Below the pieces are notes generated by a model. The model was not told the origin of the DNA and searched no databases. It worked only from the letters and a program-made list of their open reading frames with translations. A program made the position numbers and the translations under genes. From JANWXD01 sp037446115 (GTDB lineage Bacteria; Acidobacteriota; Terriglobia; Bryobacterales; Bryobacteraceae), in contig JBBIJF010000005.1 in assembly GCA_037446115.1 (NCBI GenBank), positions 1 through 64,000 of the forward strand: DNA of 64,000 nucleotides, given 5' to 3'. Of this stretch, positions 33,718 through 42,181 are shown one piece after another (within the stretch, counting starts at the first letter, position 1; each line of letters starts with the position of its first letter).

Positions 33718-34134
33718 TCAGGCGACGCCGAGGGCCTTGGCCGCTTTGCGGAGGTCGGGGGATTTCACCCACAGGATCGCCCCATATCGGCCCGCACCGG
33801 CGCAGACGGCCTGGACGGCGGTCACATTGATTCCGGCGGCGCCGAGCTTACCCATAATTTCGGCGACCGCCCCGGGCCGATCCTCACCCTGAATGAGGAA
33901 GCCGGACTTCTTGGTACTTAGTTTCAGGCCGGCCTTACGCGCGGCTTTTGTAAACGCCGCCGTGTCCTCCGGGATGAAGTCCAGCTGCGACTTGCGTGCC
34001 CCGGCAGGGAAACCGGAAAACGCAAGGAGGTTGACGCCGGCTTCGTGCAACGCGGCCAAAATGCGCGCGCCCTCGCCGGGTTTATCGGGAACCGTCACGT
34101 AGTAGTAGTCAACTCGCCGAATCTCGTCAGCCAT
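33718..34134 (-). CDS. Tandem ACT-domain protein
   Basis: This 138-residue protein has two ACT-like units. The first covers about residues 5-65 (YYYVTVPDKPGEGARILAALHEAGVNLLAFSGF) and the second about 75-130 (GEDRPGAVAEIMGKLGAAGINVTAV). ACT domains bind amino acids or similar ligands and regulate enzymes; here they stand alone, so it may be a small regulatory partner. GGGAG lies 6 bases before ATG 34134; a GTG two codons upstream is less likely. The next gene upstream, the sensor kinase, is divergent. Confidence 0.82.
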   Translation of the reverse strand: MADEIRRVDYYYVTVPDKPGEGARILAALHEAGVNLLAFSGFPAGARKSQLDFIPEDTAAFTKAARKAGLKLSTKKSGFLIQGEDRPGAVAEIMGKLGAAGINVTAVQAVCAGAGRYGAILWVKSPDLRKAAKALGVA

Positions 34135-34303
34135 AGTCACCTCCCGTACCTATGTTAGCGTGACTTTTTGCAATCTGGTGCGGCAAAGTTAGAAAAACTT
34201 TGACTATGTTGCAGCGTGCAGAACCGGTGACACCGGCGCACGGCCGTTGGTTTGCCTGGACGGCGGTTCTGGGGCATGATAAGTTTGAGGGGCTGGTACC
34301 AAG

Positions 34304-34993
34304 ATGGGCGATTACGAGGAGCCGGTGGCACGGCTTTTGGTGGCATGGATCAACGCCCACCAGGAGGAATGCCGCCGGCTGTCCCGGCTGTTGCACGACG
34401 AACTGGGGCAGATGCTAACCGCCGCCGGGCTCCAGCTCGATCTGGTGCGGCTGGATTTCCGGGACAAAGCGCCGGAGCTGGATGCGCGCGTAGCCGCCAT
34501 ACAGGATCTGCTGGAGAAAGCGGTAGCGCGCATTCGCCAACTGAGCTACGAGCTGGATCCGGCCGTGGTGGAGAAGGCGGGACTGGCCTTCGCGCTGGAG
34601 CAACTGGTCGGACGTTACCGGCAGGGGTTCGACGGACCGATCCGGCTCATGCTGGACCTGCCTCAGCGGCTGCCCAACCACGTGGCCGACGCCCTTTATA
34701 AAATTGCCGATCAGGCCCTGGCGAACGCCGTCGAGCATGCCCGGTCCCCGCGGATCGAGGTGATGGTACACCCCTTCCCGGAAGGTACGGTGATGGAGAT
34801 CCGCGACTGGGGGGTGGGGTTCGCGCCGGCCGAGGCGGGCCGGCGGACGCGGGGGCTCGGGATTCTGCTGATGGAACATTTTGCGAGCCAGGCAGGGCTC
34901 CGACTGACCATTGACAGCACTCCCGGGCATGGTACGGTAGTGAAGGCGGCTTATTACCCGGCTGCGGACCGGGTACAAGAATCGCCCGACTGA
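34304..34993 (+). CDS. Soluble sensor histidine kinase (HisKA_3/NarX type)
   Basis: This 229-residue kinase has no membrane helix and no clear sensor domain. The first 20 residues lead straight into the HisKA_3 box with phospho-acceptor His31 (LLHDELGQML). The ATPase domain has Asn141 (N box, ALANAVEHA), DWGVGF (168-173) and GLGILLM (184-190). It would sense a cytosolic cue or a partner protein. The response regulator gene begins 9 bases downstream, so the two form an operon. The upstream 169-base region is shared with the divergent ACT gene. Confidence 0.9.
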   Translation: MGDYEEPVARLLVAWINAHQEECRRLSRLLHDELGQMLTAAGLQLDLVRLDFRDKAPELDARVAAIQDLLEKAVARIRQLSYELDPAVVEKAGLAFALEQLVGRYRQGFDGPIRLMLDLPQRLPNHVADALYKIADQALANAVEHARSPRIEVMVHPFPEGTVMEIRDWGVGFAPAEAGRRTRGLGILLMEHFASQAGLRLTIDSTPGHGTVVKAAYYPAADRVQESPD

Positions 34994-35002
34994 GGTGGAG
35001 CT

Positions 35003-35686
35003 ATGGGGCACTCCATTCTACTTGTGGATGACCACAAGATCATGCGAGACGGTCTGCGCGCCATTCTGCAACGCACCCCGGAATTCGTGGTCGTGGGGGA
35101 GGCAGACAACGGCGCGGAAGCCGTGCGACTGACGAAGACGCTCCGGCCGGAAATGGTGCTGATGGACATCGGGATGCCGGGCATGAACGGCATTGAAGCC
35201 ACGGCGGAGATCCTGCGGCATTGCCCGGACGTCAAAGTCGTGGTGCTTTCGATGTATGACGATGAACACTCGGTGGTGAGCGCGGTCCGCTCGGGCGCCC
35301 GGGCGTTTGTGCTCAAGAAAGCCTCCGACAGCGATCTGCTGGATGCTCTGCGGACCGTAGCCAAGGGGGGCTCCTATCTCAGCCCGCAAGTCTCGGATAA
35401 ACTTCTGCACTGCATTCAGCGGGGGGACCTAGACACGAAAGGAACGGGCTCGGTGCTGGATTCCCTGTCGCCGCGGGAGCTTCAGGTAATGCGGCTGGTG
35501 GCGGAGGGCAAGACGAGCAAGGAGATCGCAACGCTGCTGGACCTGGGCCTGCAAACCGTGCGCAGTTACCGGAAGACGATGATGAAAAAGCTCGGGGTGA
35601 CCAACGTGGCCGAGCTGACGCAGATTGCGCTGGCCTCAGGCCTGACGCGGTTTCCCCCGCTGCAGGCGCCGGAGGGGCAAAGCTAA
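35003..35686 (+). CDS. NarL/FixJ-type response regulator
   Basis: This 227-residue protein has a receiver domain (Asp9/Asp10, phospho-acceptor Asp55 in LMDIGMPG, Lys105) and a LuxR-type helix-turn-helix (about residues 155-210: LSPRELQVMRLVAEGKTSKEIA). The partner is the HisKA_3 kinase just upstream, and the targets may include the genes directly downstream. The tail after about 212 is Pro-rich. Confidence 0.94.
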   Translation: MGHSILLVDDHKIMRDGLRAILQRTPEFVVVGEADNGAEAVRLTKTLRPEMVLMDIGMPGMNGIEATAEILRHCPDVKVVVLSMYDDEHSVVSAVRSGARAFVLKKASDSDLLDALRTVAKGGSYLSPQVSDKLLHCIQRGDLDTKGTGSVLDSLSPRELQVMRLVAEGKTSKEIATLLDLGLQTVRSYRKTMMKKLGVTNVAELTQIALASGLTRFPPLQAPEGQS

Positions 35687-35692
35687 GCCCCG

Positions 35693-36634
35693 ATGCGGAC
35701 GCCCTGGGGGGAGCTGGCGGTCTCCGATGCGCACGTGCACTTCTTCTCCCACCGCTTCTTTCAGATGCTGGCGGCCCAGCGGCCGGCTGCGGCGGGCGAG
35801 CAGACCGTGGAGGCGGCGGGTGCGGTCCTGGGCTGGGAGATGCCCCCGCCGGAACCGGCGTCGCTGGCGCGCCGCTGGGCTCAGGAGCTGGAGCGGCACG
35901 GAGTCGCCCGGGCGGCGCTGATCGCCAGCCTGCCGGGAGATGAAGATTCGGTGGCGGCGGCCGTGGCTGCCTTTCCGGACCGCTTCTACGGTTACTTCAT
36001 GGTGGACCCGTGTGCGCCGGAGGCCCTGGCGCGAGTCCAGCGCGCTTTGGCCGGAGGATACCTGCGGGGGGTCTGCCTGTTTCCGGCGATGCACCGTTAT
36101 TCCCTGCACGACGAGCGGGTCACGGCGTTGCTGGAAGTGGCGGCGGCCCATCCCGGAACGGTGGTTTTCGTCCACTGCGGTGTGCTTACCGTGGGGGTGC
36201 GCAAGAAGCTGGGGCTTCCGTCTCTGTTTGATCTGCGTTACTCGAATCCGGTGGACGTTCATGCTCTGGCGCTGCGCTATCCCAACCTCAGCTTTGTGAT
36301 TCCTCACTTTGGAGCAGGCTACTTCCGCGAAGCACTGATGGTCGCCGACCTGTGCCCGAACGTGCATCTGGATACCTCGAGCAGCAACAGCTGGCTCCGC
36401 TATCTCGTGCCGGAAACGGATCTGAAGGCGGTCTTGCGCCGGGCCCTGGACGTGGCGGGGCCGCGGCGGTTGTTATTCGGAACGGACTCGTCTTTTTTTC
36501 CGCGAGGCTGGCAGCGGGATATTTTTGAAACTCAGGCTCAAATTCTATACGATCTGGGCGTTTCGCGGGAAGATGCGGCTTTGATTTTCGGAGAAAATCT
36601 CGAACGGATTTTTACGAAAAACCGAGCCGGCTGA
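35693..36634 (+). CDS. Amidohydrolase-2 family metal-dependent hydrolase
   Basis: This 313-residue TIM-barrel protein has the family metal ligands DAHVH (Asp12, His14, His16), an internal His in VHCG, another in PHFGAG and the catalytic Asp in FGTDSSFFPRGW. Relatives are decarboxylases and lactonases acting on aromatic or cyclic acids. It begins 6 bases after the response regulator and so is probably under its control. The substrate is unknown. A GGGGCAAAGCTAAG stretch precedes the ATG. Confidence 0.87.
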   Translation: MRTPWGELAVSDAHVHFFSHRFFQMLAAQRPAAAGEQTVEAAGAVLGWEMPPPEPASLARRWAQELERHGVARAALIASLPGDEDSVAAAVAAFPDRFYGYFMVDPCAPEALARVQRALAGGYLRGVCLFPAMHRYSLHDERVTALLEVAAAHPGTVVFVHCGVLTVGVRKKLGLPSLFDLRYSNPVDVHALALRYPNLSFVIPHFGAGYFREALMVADLCPNVHLDTSSSNSWLRYLVPETDLKAVLRRALDVAGPRRLLFGTDSSFFPRGWQRDIFETQAQILYDLGVSREDAALIFGENLERIFTKNRAG

Positions 36635-36677
36635 GAAAAATTCTCCGCTCCCGTCACTATCTTGTTGTAGAAGATTC

Positions 36678-37514
36678 TTGCCAGCACAAGTTCTCGTGCG
36701 CGCCGGCGCGGGTCCGGACCGGCGGCTGCTCCGGTTCCAGGCTGTGCTTCTGGCAGCAGGCCGGACCCTCCATTACAAACCTCTTCTGGAAGCGGCGGCT
36801 CTCGGAGACGCCTGGCAGGTGGCCAGACGTGGCGGGCTGGAATCCGCGCTCAAGACACTGCCGCCCACGGAGCTGACCGCGTGGTTGCAGCGGCCCAGGG
36901 AGTTTGTGAGCCCGGGGGCGCCGCGACCGGCACGCGCGCGCCTGTTCTTCCCAGGTCCCAGACCGCGGCGCGCCGCCATCCTTTCGGGCTGGTGGGCTGG
37001 GGCGGGGCCGAACTGGGTCGGAAGGCTGCTGCGGTGGCTGCCTCCGGACGTGTTGGCGGGACCGGTCTGGGCCCTGCGCCGCATGGCGGAAGCCATCCAA
37101 CGGCGACGGCATCCGTACTTTGCCATTAACACCGCCATAGTAGCCTGGATGGGGCCCGCGCACGGCTTTCTCAGCGACGAGGCCCGCGAACTGTTCTGGA
37201 GAGTTTTCCAGGTTCCGGTGTTTGCTCAGCTGGTGGGGCCGGAGCGCGAAGTTCTGGCCTGGGAGTGCGAGGCGCACGACGGCCTTCATATCGAAAGCGA
37301 AGAGGGCGTGTTGGAGACCGACTCCGGCGAGCTGCTACTGACGTCGCTCGTGAGCTTGCGGCGCCCCGCCATCCGCCTGCGCACCGGTTTGATCGGCGAA
37401 ATCGTGGACACACCGTGCGCCTGCGGCCTGAGCTCGCCGCGGCTGACGGGACTGCGGCGGGGCTCGATGCGGACCGGGCAGGTGGCGGCTCTGGTGGCTT
37501 CGTCCGCCGGCTGA
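36678..37514 (+). CDS. Degenerate PaaK-like (AMP-forming ligase fold) protein
   Basis: This 278-residue protein matches only the C-terminal half of phenylacetate-CoA ligase-type enzymes: the ECEAHDGLHIESEEG block, GELLLTSLVSLRRPAIRLRTG and the Cys pair CACG (247-250). The conserved YGxTE motif is LVGPERE (185-191), and the RTGD aspartate that holds ATP ribose is Leu238. The usual N-terminal P-loop is missing. It is therefore probably not an adenylating enzyme; an acyl-CoA-binding or regulatory role is possible. The start appears to be TTG 36678, 43 bases after the amidohydrolase stop. Confidence 0.65.
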   Translation: MPAQVLVRAGAGPDRRLLRFQAVLLAAGRTLHYKPLLEAAALGDAWQVARRGGLESALKTLPPTELTAWLQRPREFVSPGAPRPARARLFFPGPRPRRAAILSGWWAGAGPNWVGRLLRWLPPDVLAGPVWALRRMAEAIQRRRHPYFAINTAIVAWMGPAHGFLSDEARELFWRVFQVPVFAQLVGPEREVLAWECEAHDGLHIESEEGVLETDSGELLLTSLVSLRRPAIRLRTGLIGEIVDTPCACGLSSPRLTGLRRGSMRTGQVAALVASSAG

Positions 37515-37610
37515 GTTGCGCCCCTCCGCTTGGGGTGCGGGCGGAACACTCGTGCGGGTCTCAATTCCGTTCCGCGCCGGAAACCACGGTGCTATCATGG
37601 GTGCGAGGGC

Positions 37611-37697
37611 GCGAACGTGGCGGAACTGGCAGACGCACCAGACTTAGGATCTGGCGGGAGAAATCCCGTGGGGGTTCAACTCCCCCCGTTCGCACCA
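37611..37697 (+). tRNA. tRNA-Leu (UAG anticodon)
   Basis: The 87-base gene includes an encoded CCA. Acceptor arms GCGAACG (37611-37617) and CGTTCGC (37687-37693) pair perfectly, discriminator A37694. The anticodon stem CCAGA/TCTGG holds the loop CTTAGGA with TAG at 37645-37647. A long variable arm (GGCGGGAGAAATCCCGT) and the GGGGGTTCAACTCCCCC T-arm fit a class II leucine tRNA reading CUA/CUG codons. Confidence 0.97.
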
Positions 37698-37758
37698 CTC
37701 AGTGTGATTTTTGTTTCAAGCCGGCGGCAGCTTATTGAAAAGACCCACGATTTTTTTA

Positions 37759-37787
37759 TTGACTTTGGGCTTTTCCGGTTCCATAGT
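37759..37787 (+). promoter_or_regulatory. Sigma-70-type promoter of the receiver-like gene
   Basis: TTGACT (37759-37764), a 17-base spacer and CATAGT (37782-37787) give a transcript start near 37794 and a leader of about 48 bases to the ATG at 37842. The T-run at 37751-37757 just upstream could also serve as an AT-rich UP-like element. Confidence 0.6.
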
Positions 37788-37841
37788 TGAAGATGAGGAG
37801 CAAAACGAGCAGGGGATTTGCTCCGCACAGGGAGGAGTGAC

Positions 37842-38360
37842 ATGGAAGTCCATCCGCCCGCACCGAGTACTCATACCCCGCTTGAAACCGTTTCCGACGC
37901 GGCAGCCCACAATGTGCTCGTGCTGGCTGTGAGCCCGTCCGCCGAAGACCACCTCAGTTTGCGTGCCATTTTCAGCCGTTCCAAATGGCAGCTGTACTCG
38001 GCGCACTCCCTCGAAGAAGCCCGTGCGCTTCTGGGAGCGAATCCCGTAGGGGTCGTGCTCAGCGAGTGCGTGCTGCCGGAAGGCAAGACCTGGAAGGACC
38101 TTCTGCGCGCCGTGGAGGCATTGCGCCACCCTCCGCCGCTGATTGTGACCTCGCGCCTGGCAGATGAATGCCTGTGGGCGGAGGTTCTCAACCTGGGCGG
38201 CTACGACCTGTTGATGAAGCCGTTCGACGCCACCGAGGTGTTCCGGGTGGTGAGCCTGGCCTGGCTTTCCTGGAAGAACCGCCTGGAGCGGTCCGCATCC
38301 TCCCGCAAGCCTGCGCGAGCCGCCGGGACCTCGGCGGCCTGGAGAGCGGGGGCGGGGTGA
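37842..38360 (+). CDS. Response-regulator-receiver-like protein without phospho-Asp
   Basis: This 172-residue protein has a receiver fold at about 24-140. The conserved Lys126 (LLMKPFD) and Thr103 are kept, but the phospho-acceptor Asp is Glu75 (LSECVLPEG) and the acidic pair after strand 1 is absent (AVSPSAED). An Asp-to-Glu exchange often mimics the active form. There is no output domain; the N- and C-terminal tails are disordered. GGAGGAGTGAC precedes the ATG. It has its own promoter after the tRNA and converges on the epimerase gene two bases away. Confidence 0.75.
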   Translation: MEVHPPAPSTHTPLETVSDAAAHNVLVLAVSPSAEDHLSLRAIFSRSKWQLYSAHSLEEARALLGANPVGVVLSECVLPEGKTWKDLLRAVEALRHPPPLIVTSRLADECLWAEVLNLGGYDLLMKPFDATEVFRVVSLAWLSWKNRLERSASSRKPARAAGTSAAWRAGAG

Positions 38361-38362
38361 GA

Positions 38363-39331
38363 TTACGCTTCCGTCCCCGGAGGGCTGCGGCGTCTGAGCC
38401 AGGCAAAGAAGCGACTGAGTCCGTCCTCGAAGTCCACGACAGGCCGGTAGGCGAGTAAGGCCTGCGCCTTGGAGATGTCGGCGCAGGTGTGGGGAACTTC
38501 TCCAGTCTGCGGCGCAAGCCACTCCAGGGCGGCCCTGATGCCCGACACGCGCTCCAAAGCCTGAATCATTTCCAACAGGCTTACCGGGCGGTGATGGCCG
38601 AGGTTGATGACCTCGTAGGGAGTGGTCGTGTACTCCATGGCCGCGCGAATTCCCTCGATAGCATCTGCGATGTAGGTGTAATCCCGGCGGGTGTTTCCAT
38701 CGCCATAGACGGGCAACGGCTTGCCTTCCAGCATCAGGCGGGCGAACTTATGGATGGCGAGGTCGGGGCGCTGCCGCGGTCCATACACCGTAAAGAACCG
38801 CAGGGCGATGAAGCGGATGCCGTAGAGGTGACTGTAGACGTGACCCATCAGCTCGCCGCTGACCTTGGTGCCGGCGTAGGGGCTCACGGGGAGCAGGACG
38901 TGGTCGTCTTCGCGCCACGGGAGGTTGGGATTCACGCCGTAGACGCTGCTGGAAGAGGCGAACACGAACTGGGGCACACTACGCTCGCGAGCCAGCTCGA
39001 GCACGTTCTGCGTACCGCGCACGTTGACGTCCTGGTAGAGCAGAGGGTCGCGAATCGAGGGCCGGACCCCGGCCCTGGCGGCGAGGTGAACGATGACGTC
39101 GAAGCCGCCGTCAACCTTGCCGCGCAGTGCGTCCATGTCCCGGATATCGGCCTCGACGAGGCGGAAGCAGGGATTGGCGGCGTGAGCGGCCAGGTTGGCG
39201 CGTTTGACCGCCGGATCGTAGAACGGATCGAAGTTATCCAGGCCGGTGACCTGCCAGCCTTCGGCGAGCAAGCGGTCCACCAAGTGGCTCCCAATGAACC
39301 CGGCGGCTCCGGTGACGAGGGCATGTTTCAT
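38363..39331 (-). CDS. NAD-dependent sugar-nucleotide epimerase
   Basis: This 322-residue extended SDR has TGAAGFIGSHL at the N-terminus (Rossmann loop), ASSSSVYG and the catalytic SPYAGTKVSGE (Tyr, Lys). Its DNFDPFYDPAVKRANL segment and the family style resemble UDP-glucuronate 4-epimerases and GalE relatives, which supply sugars for lipopolysaccharide or capsule. The tail reads as a Pro/Arg stretch. The ATG follows the sequence CGAAGAATCGGA on the minus strand, a weak ribosome site. It is separated from the glycosyltransferase genes by 8 kb. Confidence 0.88.
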   Translation of the reverse strand: MKHALVTGAAGFIGSHLVDRLLAEGWQVTGLDNFDPFYDPAVKRANLAAHAANPCFRLVEADIRDMDALRGKVDGGFDVIVHLAARAGVRPSIRDPLLYQDVNVRGTQNVLELARERSVPQFVFASSSSVYGVNPNLPWREDDHVLLPVSPYAGTKVSGELMGHVYSHLYGIRFIALRFFTVYGPRQRPDLAIHKFARLMLEGKPLPVYGDGNTRRDYTYIADAIEGIRAAMEYTTTPYEVINLGHHRPVSLLEMIQALERVSGIRAALEWLAPQTGEVPHTCADISKAQALLAYRPVVDFEDGLSRFFAWLRRRSPPGTEA

Positions 39332-39447
39332 TCCGATTCTTCGCCAGCCTGATACGAGTCTATGGGGCGCGGCGGGGGCGAGACAACTGCCGGGACGGCT
39401 GCCGGAGACCAAGGCGCACCACAAGAGGAGCGAGATCTGTTTCTACA

Positions 39448-39476
39448 TTGACACTGTTTGGGAAAACTGCTATCCT
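39448..39476 (+). promoter_or_regulatory. Consensus promoter of the duplicated secreted protein
   Basis: TTGACA (39448-39453), a 17-base spacer and TATCCT (39471-39476). The -35 is a perfect match. The transcript start near 39483 leaves a 22-base leader with AAAGGAGGGG before the ATG at 39505. Confidence 0.65.
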
Positions 39477-39504
39477 CCGGGAACCCTCAAAGGAGGGGTA
39501 TTCC

Positions 39505-40266
39505 ATGGTGAAACCCATGACCGCACTGCTGGCGGCACTCTCGCTGCCGGCGTTTCTTCCGCTGCCGGCTTTCTCACAGCAGCCGGAACAACCGATCTAC
39601 ACCTTCGTGGCAAGCTGGGCGGTGCCACGGGCCCAGTGGGCGGAGTTCGCTTCATCCTGGGACAAAAATTTCAGACCGGCGCTGGATGGCATGGTGGCCG
39701 AGGGCACGATCGTGGAGTGGGGAAGGTCGGAGACCGTGGTTCACAACAAGGACGGCGCCACACACACTGTGTGGTGGGCGGCGAGGAATCTCTCGGGAAC
39801 GCAGCGTGTCCTCGGGGAACTGATCCGGCTTCAACCCAACCCGGCAATGGTGGCCGCCACACGGCATGAAGACCTTTTGCTGCGCTCACTCATCTACCGG
39901 GTGCGGCCGGGGACCCTGACGGCGGGCTACCTGCAGATCAGCCACACGCAGGTCCAGGCCGGCAAGAGCCAGCAGTGGCGCGCACTCTGGGAGAAGTATT
40001 CCCGTCCCGTATTGGAGGAACTGTTCGCAAACGGCACCATCGCAGGCTACGGGATTGATGTGGAGCATGTGCATACCGGGGACCCCGGAGGGCGCTTCTC
40101 CTGGATCCTGTATCCGAACGCGGAGGCTTTAGACAAAGCAGAAGCGGCGTTTGAAGCCGCGCGCCAGAAAAGCCCCATGCCAACTCCGAATCCGTTTCTG
40201 GAGGTTACGGTGCCGGGCGCGCATCGGGATATGCTGGAGCGCGTGGTCCACTTCGTGCGGAAGTAG
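39505..40266 (+). CDS. Secreted protein with an internal duplication
   Basis: This 253-residue protein has a signal peptide (about 1-24) and two homologous halves at about 31-115 and 141-225. Matching segments include QWAEFASSWDKNFRPALDGM with QWRALWEKYSRPVLEELF, and AEGTIVEWG with ANGTIAGYG. Each half has the rhythm of a small alpha+beta barrel, like monooxygenase/EthD-type dimeric units, so the protein may fold as a fused dimer. No catalytic motif is visible. It has a strong promoter and ribosome site (AAAGGAGGGG), so it may be well expressed. The family is unknown to me. Confidence 0.65.
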   Translation: MVKPMTALLAALSLPAFLPLPAFSQQPEQPIYTFVASWAVPRAQWAEFASSWDKNFRPALDGMVAEGTIVEWGRSETVVHNKDGATHTVWWAARNLSGTQRVLGELIRLQPNPAMVAATRHEDLLLRSLIYRVRPGTLTAGYLQISHTQVQAGKSQQWRALWEKYSRPVLEELFANGTIAGYGIDVEHVHTGDPGGRFSWILYPNAEALDKAEAAFEAARQKSPMPTPNPFLEVTVPGAHRDMLERVVHFVRK

Positions 40267-40298
40267 TGCGAAGACCGAGGAGAGGCTTTCAGCCGGCC

Positions 40299-42095
40299 TC
40301 AGGCCGCGCACTCGCCGCGACCGAGCTTGAGGGAGAAGTCCACCTCGTCGCCCCAGTCTTTGTAAAGGTCAGGGAACAGTTCGGGAGGCTGGGCGAGGTC
40401 GCGGGTCAAGTCGCGGAAGAATTCGACCTTGTACCGGAGTACGTAATTGCGGAAGGACTCACCGGGCAGGCGATGCGCGGCATAGTGATCGAGCACGCGG
40501 CGCACCGCCACGGGTGCGAGCCTGGCGGCGATGCTCTGTACGGCGAGCCCGAAGCGCAGGATTCCCTCATCGTCATGGCCGCCGCCGAGAAGCATCTGAT
40601 AGTAGGGGATCTCGCGGCCGTCCACCTTGCGGGAGTTGCCGTAGAAGCCGATATCGGCAATCCAGTGCTGCCCGCAGGCATTGGGGCAGCCGCTGGCTTT
40701 AATGGAAAGCTGCCGCACGGCCGGATCGGCATACTCGCGCACCACCTCCTGTAAGGCCGCACCAAGATTCATGGACTTGGTAAGGCCGAGATTGCAGGAG
40801 TAGGCTCCGGGACAGGTCGTAATATCTTCGATCTCGCCGACGCCGGCACCGGCCAGGCCGACCTCGCGGAGGGCTGCATGCACGCGGCGGAGGTTGTGCT
40901 GGGCGATGAAAGCGAGCAGCACGTTCTGCGCGATTGTGAGGCGCAGGAAGCCGTCCCCGGCGTCGCGGGCAAGCCGCGCCAGGGCGCGCATCTGCTCGCT
41001 GCGGAGGTTGCCCTGATCCACGCGCACGGTGACGGCGACATAACCTGGTTGCTTCTGCTTGCGGACGTTGGTCTGGAGCCAGCGCTCGTAGTCGGGATCG
41101 GGACGGCCGTTGCCTTCGAGCACCGGCAGCAGGGCTCCGTTGCCCAAGGGAGGCGGTTGGGAGCGGAACCCGCCGAAGCCTTCCGGCACGGCGGCCGGCG
41201 GGAGGATGCCTCCGTTGCGGAGGATGTCGGCGTATTCCTTTTCGACCTGCTCCTTGAGCCAGTCGAAGCCGCGCTCGCGAACCACGAACTTCAAGCGCGC
41301 TTTGAACTTGTTCTTGCGGTTGCCGTACTGGTTGAAGACGCGGATCACGGCCTCGCACTTGTTGACCACGCGTTCGACCGGCACGAACTCGTCCAGAAGC
41401 CGCGCTTCGCTCGGCAGCGGGCCGAGCCCGCCGCCGACCAGCATGCGGAAGCCGCGCCGCAGCTGGCCGTTTTCGTAGCGAACCACAGCGCGCAGGCCGA
41501 TGTCGTGAATGGCCGCGGCCATGCAGTCTTCCGGGCAGGCGGAGAAGGAGATTTTGAATTTTCGCGGCAGGTTGTCGGTCAGTTCCTTATGCAGGAAGGC
41601 GAAAGCGACCTGCCGCGCATAGGGGCGCACGTCGAAGGCTTCGTCTTCGGCCAGTCCCGCCAGCGGACAGCAGGTGACATTGCGCACGGTGTTGTAGCAG
41701 GCCTCGCGCGTGGTGAGGCGTGCGTCGGCCAGCATGTGCAGCAAAGCGGGGACGCGCTGCAGCGGGACGAAGTGGAACTGGACGTTCTGGCGCGTGGTCA
41801 GGTGCGCGCGCCCGCCGCCGAACTCGTCGGCGACGCGCGCCAGCTGTTCCATCTGCTCGGCCGTAAGCATGCCGCCGGGGACTTTGGTACGGACCATCTG
41901 CACGCCCGGCTGGCGCTGGCCGTAGATGCCGCGCCGGAGGCGGAAGGCGCGGAACTCGTCTTCGGTGATCCTGCCGGCCAGATACGCCTCGGCCTTCTGG
42001 CGGAAAAGCTCGATGTCGTCGCGGACGATGCGTTCGTAGTCGGCCTCGAGCGCTTCCCGGTCGGTGATGAGCAGGTCGGCCGCGGAATTTCCCAT
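40299..42095 (-). CDS. Sirohaem nitrite/sulfite reductase (ferredoxin type)
   Basis: This 598-residue enzyme has the sirohaem/4Fe-4S motif C-x5-C ... C-x3-C (Cys428, Cys434, Cys470, Cys474: TCPGAYSC and SGCPNACG) and two ferrodoxin-like repeats, the first with its HLTTRQNVQFHFV segment. It reduces nitrite to ammonia or sulfite to sulfide with six electrons. The single-chain layout without a flavin domain fits ferredoxin-linked assimilatory enzymes. Nitrite versus sulfite cannot be settled by eye. ATG 42095 lies 10 bases after a TATTCT box, so its leader may be very short. Confidence 0.9.
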   Translation of the reverse strand: MGNSAADLLITDREALEADYERIVRDDIELFRQKAEAYLAGRITEDEFRAFRLRRGIYGQRQPGVQMVRTKVPGGMLTAEQMEQLARVADEFGGGRAHLTTRQNVQFHFVPLQRVPALLHMLADARLTTREACYNTVRNVTCCPLAGLAEDEAFDVRPYARQVAFAFLHKELTDNLPRKFKISFSACPEDCMAAAIHDIGLRAVVRYENGQLRRGFRMLVGGGLGPLPSEARLLDEFVPVERVVNKCEAVIRVFNQYGNRKNKFKARLKFVVRERGFDWLKEQVEKEYADILRNGGILPPAAVPEGFGGFRSQPPPLGNGALLPVLEGNGRPDPDYERWLQTNVRKQKQPGYVAVTVRVDQGNLRSEQMRALARLARDAGDGFLRLTIAQNVLLAFIAQHNLRRVHAALREVGLAGAGVGEIEDITTCPGAYSCNLGLTKSMNLGAALQEVVREYADPAVRQLSIKASGCPNACGQHWIADIGFYGNSRKVDGREIPYYQMLLGGGHDDEGILRFGLAVQSIAARLAPVAVRRVLDHYAAHRLPGESFRNYVLRYKVEFFRDLTRDLAQPPELFPDLYKDWGDEVDFSLKLGRGECAA

Positions 42096-42181
42096 TTCTC
42101 TATCGAGAATATCATGATCGCCCGCCGATGGCAAGTAAAATCTGGGGCGGAACGGCCGAGAGAAGCGCCCGGACGCGGGGC

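Noticed and set aside
36678..37514. Functional phenylacetate-CoA ligase
   Set aside because: P-loop missing and the RTGD Asp is Leu, so the name would mislead.
37714..37757. Intrinsic terminator after the tRNA-Leu gene
   Set aside because: TTTCAA/TTGAAA could pair across about 15 bases, but the stem is weak and the T-run begins 10 bases later.
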